Notes: generated by a model not told the origin, from the sequence alone. A DNA stretch of 6,668 nt from Cyanobacteria bacterium UBA4641 (GCA_002405805.1 DHMN01000068.1:1-6668); one strand, 5' to 3'. Positions 1 to 5,477 are shown, numbered from the stretch's first letter. Program-made: numbers and translations.

Positions 1-111
1 ATTGACCTTGACCAAAAAGATTTGGAACCTGAATTATATCTTATCCACTTTATTGATAATTTATCGGCAAAATTTGGCAAAATTAGCACTAGATTGCTTG
101 AAAATGCATAA
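1..111 (+). CDS. 3' end of a CDS, possibly HD-domain/YhaM-like exoribonuclease
   Basis: Frame 1 is open from the window edge to TAA at 109-111 and gives a 36-residue C-terminus; the start lies outside the window. The stretch YLIHFIDNLSAKFGKI resembles the C-terminal helix of HD-domain nucleases of the YhaM/3'-5' exoribonuclease type, where a Pro-Glu-Ala..His-x-x-Asp-Asn/Asp-Leu-x-Ala-Lys pattern follows the HD core (family knowledge recalled, not searched). Here the matching residues are Glu11, His16, Asp19, Asn20, Leu21, Ala23 and Lys24 of the visible fragment. The catalytic HD residues would be upstream and cannot be checked. No hairpin terminator with a T-run follows the stop, so the transcript may run on toward the next gene. 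The coding call is fairly likely from open length and composition; the family call is tentative. Confidence 0.5.
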   Translation: MDLDQKDLEPELYLIHFIDNLSAKFGKISTRLLENA

Positions 112-122
112 AATCAACAACT

Positions 123-142
123 TTTGTAAAAAAGTTTACAAA
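123..142. promoter_or_regulatory. TTTGTAAA/TTTACAAA dyad, candidate operator
   Basis: TTTGTAAA (123-130) and TTTACAAA (135-142) form a perfect 8-bp dyad with a 4-nt spacer, just after the upstream stop codon and before the 255-944 gene. A third TTTGTAAA lies at 207-214. The dyad also satisfies GTA-N8-TAC, the NtcA core pattern of cyanobacteria (established for that CRP-family regulator). No T-run follows, so it is not a terminator. The binding protein is unknown and the words are AT-rich, so chance is possible. Confidence 0.35.
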
Positions 143-171
143 TATCAAAAAAATTTACGTTGTGAAACATT

Positions 172-202
172 TTGAGTCATGGAGCATGGTTTATGCTAAA
201 TT
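172..202 (+). promoter_or_regulatory. Candidate promoter of the winged-helix gene
   Basis: An extended -10-like TG-C-TAAATT sits at 194-202, with TTGAGT at 172-177 as a loose -35 at a long 19-bp spacing. A small inverted repeat AGCAT/ATGCT (183-187/193-197) overlaps it. The -10 context resembles TG-G-TAAAAT upstream of gatB. The match is weak, so the exact boxes are uncertain. Confidence 0.3.
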
Positions 203-254
203 AAAATTTGTAAACGGATATATTTAAGAATAGTTTTTAGTAAGGAGATAATGA

Positions 255-944
255 ATGTCTGAATACTTGAGCAAGGAAGAGATTAAACAATGGAGAAGCT
301 CATTAGAAAAGATTACATTAGAGGAGTTCGCTGCCAGATTAGGGAAAAAGGTAGAAGAAAAGAAAGAAACTAATGACCTTATTGATATCGTCTTACACGG
401 CAAACCTGTTGTTTCAGATGAACCGGAATGGACAGGTAACAAAGTTGAAAGACTTAGTGCTATTGCAGATAGAGCTTATGAAAAGGAAAAAGAACTTTAC
501 GTTTCACCATTCTCAGCTCAAAGCTTGAAAATGGACGACGTGAAACCTGCTAAAGAACATAAACATACTTCTAAAACAGAAGCTAAAAAAGTTGTTGAAA
601 AAGAAAAAGTTGAAAAAGTTAAAAAGGCTGCACCAAAAGCTAAAGCTAAAAAAGCCGAAAAGACTTTGGAAACTGCTAAAAAAGCTATTGAAAATACAAA
701 AACAGGTGATTCTTTAAGAGATGAAATCAGAGTTGTATTCAAAAAGGCTTTAACAGATAGAGAACAAAAGGTATTTGATTACTTTGCTGCTCACAGAAAT
801 AAAATCGTTTATGCTAAAGATTTGGCAACATTGTTAGATTTGCCAAGAGATTATGTATATAAATACATCAAAAATCTAAGAGCAAAAATCGATGGTGAGG
901 CACTCAAAAATGCAGATAAAGGCGGATTTGTTCTTAATATCTAA
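255..944 (+). CDS. Probable DNA-binding protein: H1-like Lys/Ala linker plus C-terminal winged helix
   Basis: The product has 229 residues. The ATG at 255 has AAGGAG (242-247) seven bases upstream; an ATG at 251 reads only three codons before a stop and is not the start. Residues 1-92 form an acidic/basic N-terminal region of unknown fold. Residues 93-148 are a low-complexity Lys/Ala/Glu stretch with KKAAPKAKAKKAEK, similar in composition to histone H1 or HMG tails. Residues 167-229 (LTDREQKVFDYFAAHRNKIV ... NLRAKI ... KGGFVLNI) follow the outline of an OmpR/PhoB-type winged helix: LTxRE opening, recognition helix ending in LRxKI, and a GG-F-V-L wing. There is no receiver domain, signal peptide or membrane segment. 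A cytosolic, nucleoid-associated or regulatory DNA-binding role is inferred; targets are unknown. It is monocistronic by its own terminator. Confidence 0.88.
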   Translation: MSEYLSKEEIKQWRSSLEKITLEEFAARLGKKVEEKKETNDLIDIVLHGKPVVSDEPEWTGNKVERLSAIADRAYEKEKELYVSPFSAQSLKMDDVKPAKEHKHTSKTEAKKVVEKEKVEKVKKAAPKAKAKKAEKTLETAKKAIENTKTGDSLRDEIRVVFKKALTDREQKVFDYFAAHRNKIVYAKDLATLLDLPRDYVYKYIKNLRAKIDGEALKNADKGGFVLNI

Positions 945-967
945 TAACGATTAAAACAATATAAATA

Positions 968-1003
968 AAAAAGCGGTTGAAAATTTGACCGCTTTTTATT
1001 TTG
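968..1003 (+). terminator. Rho-independent terminator of the winged-helix gene
   Basis: AAAAAGCGGT (968-977) pairs with ACCGCTTTTT (988-997) around a short A/T loop, and the T-run continues as ATTTT. It starts about 24 bases after the TAA and separates this gene from gatB. Confidence 0.88.
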
Positions 1004-1068
1004 CCTAAAATACTCTACAAAATTTTTATATAATGTTACAGAAATTTACTGCAACATTTGGTCATTTG

Positions 1069-1077
1069 TGGTAAAAT
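1069..1077 (+). promoter_or_regulatory. gatB promoter, extended -10 element
   Basis: TG-G-TAAAAT is an extended -10 about 28 bases before the gatB start, downstream of the previous gene's terminator. No good -35 is seen 16-18 bp upstream (the sequence there is near CTGCAA, 1049-1054), as often happens when an extended -10 is used. The predicted leader is only about 20 nt, leaving no room for a riboswitch or T-box. Confidence 0.5.
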
Positions 1078-1104
1078 TAAGGCAAATAAGGAGATTGTAC
1101 AAAT

Positions 1105-2550
1105 ATGGACCAAGAATTAAGAGACAAGTACGAAGTCGTAATCGGCTTGGAAGTACACGCACAATTAAAAACAAAATCAAAAATATTTGCACCGGATAAA
1201 AACGAATTTGGTCAAGAACCAAACTCTCTAACCAGCCCTATTACATTAGGTATGCCTGGGGTTTTGCCGGTATTAAATAAAGAATGTGTTAATATGGGTA
1301 TTTTGACAGGTTTAGCATTGAACTGTGAAATTCCTTCAAGATGCAAATTCGACAGAAAACAGTATTTCTATCCTGATTTACCAAAAGGTTATCAAATTTC
1401 TCAATACGATGAACCTATTTGCGTAAACGGATATTTGGATATCAACGGAAAAAGAATCGGTATCACTCGTGCACACTTGGAAGAAGATGCAGGTAAGCTT
1501 GTTCACGCAGGTGCAGACGGACTAGCAGGTTCAAGCTACTCATTAGTTGACCTCAACAGAGCAGGAACTCCGCTACTTGAAATCGTATCAGAACCTGATA
1601 TGAGAAGTTCTGAAGAAGCTCGCAATTACATGGAAGAACTTCGTGATATCGTTAGATATATCGGCGTTTGCGACGGTAACCTAGAAGAAGGTTCTATGAG
1701 ATGTGATGCTAACATTTCAATTATGCCAAAGGGTTCTAAAGAGTTTGGTACTCGTGCCGAAATCAAAAACGTAAACTCTTTCTCAGCTTTGCAAAGAGCT
1801 ATTGAATACGAAATCGAAAGACAAATTGAAATCGTTGAAGAAGGCGGTCAAGTTGTTCAAGAAACGAGATTGTGGGATGACAACTCTCGTGAAACTCGTT
1901 CTATGAGAGGAAAAGAAGATGCTCACGATTACAGATATTTTCCTGAACCTGATTTGATGCCACTGGAAATTTCAAGAGAATGGGTTCAAAGAATTAAAGA
2001 CTCTATGCCTGAACTTCCTGCACAAAAACGTGCAAGATATCAAGGTTTAGGATTGAGCGAATATGATGCAAACGTAATCGTTGAACAAATGGGCTTGGCT
2101 TTATTCTTTGATAAAGTCCTAGAACTTGGTGCAACTCCAAAAATCGCTGTAAACTTCATTATGGGCGAAATTGCAGCATATTTGAAAGAAGACCACATTG
2201 AAATTACCGATACAAAATTGACTCCTGAAAATCTTGCTGAATTGATTGCATTGATTGAAAAAGGAACAATTTCAAACAACATCGGTAAACAAATTATCAT
2301 CGAAATGATGAAAGACGGTACAAAAGCCTCTGCAATCGTTGAAAAGAAAGGTTTGAGCCAAATCACTGATGAAGGCGCAATTAAAGAAATCGTTCAAAAA
2401 GTTGTAGATGCTAACCCTGCTCAAGTTCAAGCTTACAAAAACGGTAAAACTAACTTGTTAGGATTCTTTGTCGGTCAAGTTATGAAAGAAACTAAAGGCA
2501 GAGCAAACCCTAAAACCGTTAATGAATTATTGAGAGGAATCATCGGTTAA
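1105..2550 (+). CDS. gatB: Asp-tRNA(Asn)/Glu-tRNA(Gln) amidotransferase subunit B
   Basis: GatB is the tRNA-recognising, kinase-like subunit of the cytosolic GatCAB transamidase, which converts Glu-tRNA(Gln) and often Asp-tRNA(Asn) to Gln- and Asn-tRNA using ATP and ammonia supplied by GatA. The 481-residue product has normal family length. Signatures run in order: VIGLEVHAQL (12-21), YFYPDLPKGYQISQ (87-100), HLEEDAGK (124-131), the family signature VDLNRAGTPLLEIVSEPD (148-165), EGSMRCDANIS (195-205) and GTRAEIKNVNSF (215-226). The C-terminal helical and YqeY-like tRNA-binding tail spans about 335-481. Glu16, His18 and Glu126 lie at positions matching the phosphorylation-site metal ligands described for the family. 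The start has TAAGGAG (1087-1093) 11 bases upstream. gatA and gatC are not adjacent, so the complex must be assembled from elsewhere in the genome. No damage is seen. Confidence 0.98.
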   Translation: MDQELRDKYEVVIGLEVHAQLKTKSKIFAPDKNEFGQEPNSLTSPITLGMPGVLPVLNKECVNMGILTGLALNCEIPSRCKFDRKQYFYPDLPKGYQISQYDEPICVNGYLDINGKRIGITRAHLEEDAGKLVHAGADGLAGSSYSLVDLNRAGTPLLEIVSEPDMRSSEEARNYMEELRDIVRYIGVCDGNLEEGSMRCDANISIMPKGSKEFGTRAEIKNVNSFSALQRAIEYEIERQIEIVEEGGQVVQETRLWDDNSRETRSMRGKEDAHDYRYFPEPDLMPLEISREWVQRIKDSMPELPAQKRARYQGLGLSEYDANVIVEQMGLALFFDKVLELGATPKIAVNFIMGEIAAYLKEDHIEITDTKLTPENLAELIALIEKGTISNNIGKQIIIEMMKDGTKASAIVEKKGLSQITDEGAIKEIVQKVVDANPAQVQAYKNGKTNLLGFFVGQVMKETKGRANPKTVNELLRGIIG

Positions 2551-2561
2551 TAATTATAATA

Positions 2562-2596
2562 AAAAGGGCGCAAAGACTGTATTTGTGCCCTTTTAT
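2562..2596 (+). terminator. Strong hairpin terminator after gatB
   Basis: AAAAGGGCGCAAA (2562-2574) pairs with TTTGTGCCCTTTT (2582-2594) over 13 bp with a single G-T wobble and a 7-nt loop, ending in a short T-run. It begins 11 bases after the gatB stop. Only about 10 bases separate it from the ribosome binding site of the next gene. Confidence 0.88.
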
Positions 2597-2616
2597 AAAT
2601 TTATGAGGAATAAATA

Positions 2617-3681
2617 ATGTTTAATTTAACAAAGAAAAAAAGAACTAGCATGGAGGCTGAAATCCTTGCACAAAGCAAAATTTCAGAAATAATTTTAGAT
2701 GCATATTTAGGTAAAAATGGCGAAATAAACATTGATATTCCTCAAGATATAAACCGTATCATCATTGTTGCCAGCGGTTCGTCTTACCATTGCGCAAGAT
2801 ACGCTGCTGAACTTTTCGGTTCAATTTCAAAAATCGAGGCTAGAGCAGTTTATTCAAGTGAATTTTTGTTGGAAGAAACTATCGCACACCAAGATGGGAT
2901 TTTGTACATATTTATAACCCAATCAGGTGAAACAACCGACACTAATAGCGCACTGGAAAAAGCTAAAGAATTTGGCGTAAAAACTCTATGCATCACAAAC
3001 AAAGAAAATTCTACAATTTGGAATGCCTCTGATTATAAAGTTGCCTGCCACGCAGGAGAAGAAAAAAGTATTGCGGCAACAAAATCTTTTTCTTCCCAGC
3101 TTTTATGCTCAACTTTGTTGGCATTAAAATTTGCACAAAACAAAGGGATTGATGTCTATGACTACATTTTAGACTTAAAATCTATTCCTTCATTTATTGC
3201 TGAAACATACAAATTGCAACCAAAAATCAAACAACTTGCTAAATTTTTATCAAAATATAAAAATATCGTAATTACTGCAGACGGACAGTCTTATGCACTA
3301 GCAAAAGAGGCTGCGCTAAAAATCAAAGAGACATCTTATTTGAATGCAACTTCTGCAATTCTTGGCGAATTTATGCACGGACACGTTGCGGTACTCAATA
3401 ACAAAAACACCGTTTTGATATATGTTTTGAACGACAATTTGACATATACCGCAATTAAAAATCTCGATAAAATCAAAGAAAACTACAATCCTCCGATTTT
3501 CATTATCGGAAACCGTACAAATCAAGTAAAATCTACTTACAATCTAAATATTGAGTGCGAAAAACCGCTTGTAAAAACATTTTGTATCGCTGTGATGATT
3601 CAATTATTGGCACTAAACACAGCCCTTCGCCTCCACCGCAACGTCGATAAACCACATGGATTGAATAAGGTTGTAAAATAA
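2617..3681 (+). CDS. Double-SIS sugar isomerase-like protein (GlmS isomerase half, no glutaminase domain)
   Basis: The 354-residue product matches the isomerase half of glucosamine-6-phosphate synthase (GlmS) and its stand-alone relatives (NagB-II/GlmD deaminases, FrlB-type deglycases, AgaS). The N-terminal SMEAEILAQ (11-19) resembles the M-x-x-E-I-x-x-Q entry to this fold. SIS domain 1 (about 45-180) has the phosphate-binding loops SGSSYHCA (53-60) and TQSGETTDT (101-109) plus AATKSFSSQ (153-161). SIS domain 2 (about 205-340) has ALKIKETSYL (233-242) and GEFMHGH (250-256). Lys235, Glu238, His254 and Lys351 align with E. coli GlmS Lys485, Glu488, His504 and Lys603, so sugar ring-opening and isomerisation chemistry looks intact. 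No Cys1-type glutaminase domain is present, so a deaminase or deglycase is more likely than a synthase; the exact substrate cannot be read. GAGGAA (2605-2610) sits 6 bases before the ATG. The protein is cytosolic. Confidence 0.92.
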   Translation: MFNLTKKKRTSMEAEILAQSKISEIILDAYLGKNGEINIDIPQDINRIIIVASGSSYHCARYAAELFGSISKIEARAVYSSEFLLEETIAHQDGILYIFITQSGETTDTNSALEKAKEFGVKTLCITNKENSTIWNASDYKVACHAGEEKSIAATKSFSSQLLCSTLLALKFAQNKGIDVYDYILDLKSIPSFIAETYKLQPKIKQLAKFLSKYKNIVITADGQSYALAKEAALKIKETSYLNATSAILGEFMHGHVAVLNNKNTVLIYVLNDNLTYTAIKNLDKIKENYNPPIFIIGNRTNQVKSTYNLNIECEKPLVKTFCIAVMIQLLALNTALRLHRNVDKPHGLNKVVK

Positions 3682-3687
3682 GGACAG

Positions 3688-3697
3688 TGCACAGTGG
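3688..3697. repeat. Direct repeat TGCACAGTGG, copy 1
   Basis: An exact 10-bp direct repeat of 3796-3805. The two copies bracket the inverted-repeat element at 3703-3795, directly abutting its right end and five bases before its left end. CACTGTG at 3851-3857 is an inverted partial copy. Confidence 0.6.
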
Positions 3698-3702
3698 TCT
3701 AT

Positions 3703-3795
3703 GTCATTCCGAACTTAGTTCGGAATCCTTTCAATAATCAGATTTCACCAATTATTACAATTGCCAAATCTTAATTTTGAAAAAGATTCTGAAAC
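3703..3795 (-). mobile_element. Small inverted-repeat (MITE/REP-like) element, copy 1
   Basis: The left arm ATTCCGAAC (3706-3714) and GTTCGGAAT (3718-3726) form a perfect 9-bp hairpin with a 3-nt loop. The core 3718-3795 has imperfect terminal inverted repeats of 28-30 bp (3718-3745 against 3766-3795) around a 20-bp centre. Read on the minus strand, the core aligns end to end with 6593-6668 at roughly 63 of 76 positions by hand. Copy 1 lacks the outer arm at its right end, where the flanking TGCACAGTGG begins instead. It lies between two convergent genes and encodes nothing. It may also act as a 3'-end hairpin for the SIS gene, which has no other terminator. The strand is chosen so that both copies read alike. 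Confidence 0.7.
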
Positions 3796-3805
3796 TGCAC
3801 AGTGG
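3796..3805. repeat. Direct repeat TGCACAGTGG, copy 2
   Basis: Identical to 3688-3697. It begins exactly where copy 1 of the inverted-repeat element ends (GATTCTGAAAC), which could be a target duplication or the scar of a deletion. Confidence 0.6.
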
Positions 3806-3868
3806 CATAAAACCTGACACCACATTGTTTCATTCTCTGTTCCTGCAGTTCACTGTGACAGTTGATTG

Positions 3869-4243
3869 TTATTTTACCTGAATATTCTCTGGGTGAATCA
3901 TAAAAGATGTCCCTAAGCCTGTTTTATCAGGAATAAATTCAACAGGAACAACCACATTTCGACCACAGGCATTAACAACCCAATCTTCTTTCCATTTACT
4001 ACTTGCATATCGTTTTCCTTGATATACTTTATTATATTCGGGTTTTGACTTTAATATCGTATTAGTAATATTAAAATTAGAGCAATTAGATTTCAATACA
4101 AAAGAAGAAGCTGTATATACTGTACCAATTGTATCTGCTTGCAATTTAGTATCAGCAATAGATGAACCCGGAAGTCTACCATCATTTGCGAATACAGATA
4201 GTCCTAGTAGTATCATTGTTGAAATTACAACATATTTTTTCAT
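3869..4243 (-). CDS. Small secreted or periplasmic protein of unknown function
   Basis: The product has 124 residues. It opens with a typical Sec signal peptide: MKK, a hydrophobic core of YVVISTMILLGLSV, and a likely cleavage after V-F-A at residue 19. The mature part of about 105 residues has two cysteines (54 and 93) that could form a disulfide, and a C-terminal block WKEDWVVNACGRNVVVPVEF (84-103) followed by PDKTGLGTSF. A W-x-E-x-W-x-V-x-x-C-G block followed by a P-D-x-x-G turn recalls small exported proteins of unknown function in other bacteria; this is recollection, not a search. AAAGGGG (4251-4257) lies 7 bases upstream of the ATG. A well-formed promoter precedes it. No terminator with a T-run is visible downstream; the convergent spacer holds palindromic repeats instead. 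A role in the envelope or outside the cell is inferred; no lipobox is present. Confidence 0.85.
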   Translation of the reverse strand: MKKYVVISTMILLGLSVFANDGRLPGSSIADTKLQADTIGTVYTASSFVLKSNCSNFNITNTILKSKPEYNKVYQGKRYASSKWKEDWVVNACGRNVVVPVEFIPDKTGLGTSFMIHPENIQVK

Positions 4244-4277
4244 AAAATAACCCCTTTTAAAAATGATGCATAGAAAA

Positions 4278-4306
4278 ATATTATCATATTATGCAAAATC
4301 GGTCAA
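4278..4306 (-). promoter_or_regulatory. Promoter of the secreted-protein gene
   Basis: On the minus strand TTGACC (4306-4301) and TAATAT (4283-4278) are separated by exactly 17 bp, and TG-A before TAATAT makes an extended -10. The -35 box lies inside the gap terminator hairpin at 4295-4329. This is the best sigma-70-type promoter in the window. Confidence 0.75.
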
Positions 4307-4329
4307 GACATTCAATCTTGACCGATTTT
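4295..4329 (-). terminator. gap terminator hairpin, overlapping the next promoter
   Basis: AAAATCGGTCAAGA (4295-4308) and TCTTGACCGATTTT (4316-4329) are perfect 14-bp inverted repeats with a 7-nt loop, about 25 bases past the gap stop codon. The T-tract is mostly within the stem and followed by GCAT on the minus strand, so termination may be partial. Its 3' arm carries TTGACC, the -35 of the downstream gene. Confidence 0.7.
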
Positions 4330-4353
4330 GTAATTTCCAAATTATAAAATCAA

Positions 4354-5358
4354 TTATAATTTTTCAGCAACCATCAATGTAGTTTCAGCTAATCTTGTAG
4401 AATAACCACATTCGTTATCATACCAAGAAATAACTTTAACCATGTTGTCGCCCATAACTCTTGTTAATAATGAGTCAACAGTTGAAGATTGGTGAGTACC
4501 GATGTAGTCAGTTGAAACTAATGGTTCATCTGAGTAGCATAATACGTGACCATCAGCAGCTTCTTTCAAAGCAGCGTTTACTTCTTCAACAGTAACTTTC
4601 TTTTCAGTTTCAAATACAACATCAACCAATGAAACGTCTGGAGTAGGAACTCTCATAGCGAAACCATCTAATTTTCCTTTCAATTCAGGAAGAACTAATG
4701 CAACAGCTTTAGCAGCACCTGTTTTTGTAGGAACGATGTTCAAAGCGCCAGCTCTAGCTCTACGAGGGTCTTTGTGACCTGCATCCAAGATTCTTTGGTC
4801 GCCAGTGTATGAGTGAACTGTTGTCATCAAACCTTTAACGATACCGAATTTTTCGTTGATAGCTTTTGCAACTGGAGCTAAGCAGTTAGTTGTACAAGAA
4901 GCCATTGAAATAACGTTGTGTTTAGCTGGGTCATATTCTTTTTCGTTTACACCCAAAACGATTGTTTTGTCTTCGTTAGAAGCAGGAGCTGAGATGATAA
5001 CTTTTTTAGCACCAGCATCAATGTGAGCGTGAGCTTTAGTTGCATCTGTGAAGAAACCAGTTGATTCAACAACAACTTCAACACCTAAATCTTTCCAAGG
5101 CAATTGAGATGGGTCTTTTTCAGCGAAGAATTTGATTTTTTTACCGTTTACGATAATACCTTCTTCATAAGCTTCAACAGTACCATCGAATTTACCCATA
5201 ACTGAATCATATTTGAAGATTCTAGCAGCATCTTCAGGTTTTAGACCTGGGTCGTTGATTGCTACATAATTAATTTTGTCGAAAATACCTTCTTTGATAG
5301 CGGCTCTTAAAGTGTTACGGCCGATTCTACCAAAACCGTTAATTGCTACGTTTACCAT
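4354..5358 (-). CDS. gap: Type I glyceraldehyde-3-phosphate dehydrogenase
   Basis: GAPDH oxidatively phosphorylates glyceraldehyde 3-phosphate to 1,3-bisphosphoglycerate in cytosolic glycolysis (and the reverse in gluconeogenesis). The 334-residue product is full length: Rossmann NAD(P) fold with INGFGRIGR (6-14), the active-site motif ASCTTNCLAP (153-162) with catalytic Cys155, His182 in TVHSYTGDQ, the S-loop HKDPRRARAGALNIVP (195-210), TGAAKAV (213-219), and the C-terminal SWYDNECGYS (311-320). The dinucleotide-specificity region is mixed: Asp36 in INDP favours NAD, while D-A-G at 192-194 replaces the Leu-Pro pair usual in NAD enzymes and recalls the Ala-Ser of NADP-using plastid/cyanobacterial forms. 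AAGGAG (5373-5368) lies 9 bases upstream of the start, with a promoter at 5397-5426. The gene stands alone, without pgk or tpi beside it. Confidence 0.98.
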   Translation of the reverse strand: MVNVAINGFGRIGRNTLRAAIKEGIFDKINYVAINDPGLKPEDAARIFKYDSVMGKFDGTVEAYEEGIIVNGKKIKFFAEKDPSQLPWKDLGVEVVVESTGFFTDATKAHAHIDAGAKKVIISAPASNEDKTIVLGVNEKEYDPAKHNVISMASCTTNCLAPVAKAINEKFGIVKGLMTTVHSYTGDQRILDAGHKDPRRARAGALNIVPTKTGAAKAVALVLPELKGKLDGFAMRVPTPDVSLVDVVFETEKKVTVEEVNAALKEAADGHVLCYSDEPLVSTDYIGTHQSSTVDSLLTRVMGDNMVKVISWYDNECGYSTRLAETTLMVAEKL

Positions 5359-5396
5359 AAGTTTTTACTCCTTCTTTATGTGTAACATTTTCTACT

Positions 5397-5426
5397 ACTA
5401 TAACATGTCGATGTTAGCATTAACAA
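5397..5426 (-). promoter_or_regulatory. gap promoter with internal dyad
   Basis: On the minus strand TTGTTA (5426-5421) and TATAGT (5402-5397) are spaced 18 bp, with TG-T before TATAGT giving an extended -10. Between the boxes TAACAT (5401-5406) and ATGTTA (5411-5416) form a 6-bp dyad with a 4-nt spacer, and a further TAACAT lies at 5383-5388 in the leader. The dyad is a candidate operator. Confidence 0.6.
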
Positions 5427-5477
5427 AAAAACTAATCAAGTATCATAGCCAATCGAATAATTAAGAAATAGTTAAGG

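Noticed and set aside
123..142. The TTTGTAAA dyad as terminator of the 1-111 gene
   Set aside because: The stem has only one G-C pair per arm and no T-run follows, so stability would be too low; treated as a candidate operator instead.
3703..3805. CRISPR repeat-spacer units
   Set aside because: Only two distant inverted copies of the element exist, not regularly spaced direct repeats, and there are no cas genes.
4318..4349. A plus-strand promoter (TTGACC with TATAAA) in the other arm of the gap terminator, pointing antisense into gap
   Set aside because: Spacing is 20 bp and there is no + strand gene downstream; TTGACC appears there only because the hairpin is a perfect inverted repeat.
5382..5395. 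A GTA-N8-TAC NtcA-like site in the gap leader
   Set aside because: The six fixed bases are expected a couple of times in a window of this size and AT content, and the position downstream of the -10 is not that of a typical NtcA activation site.
5276..5464. 62-codon + strand ORF across the gap start and promoter
   Set aside because: Antisense to the gap N-terminus and its promoter, with no translation signal; a shadow ORF.
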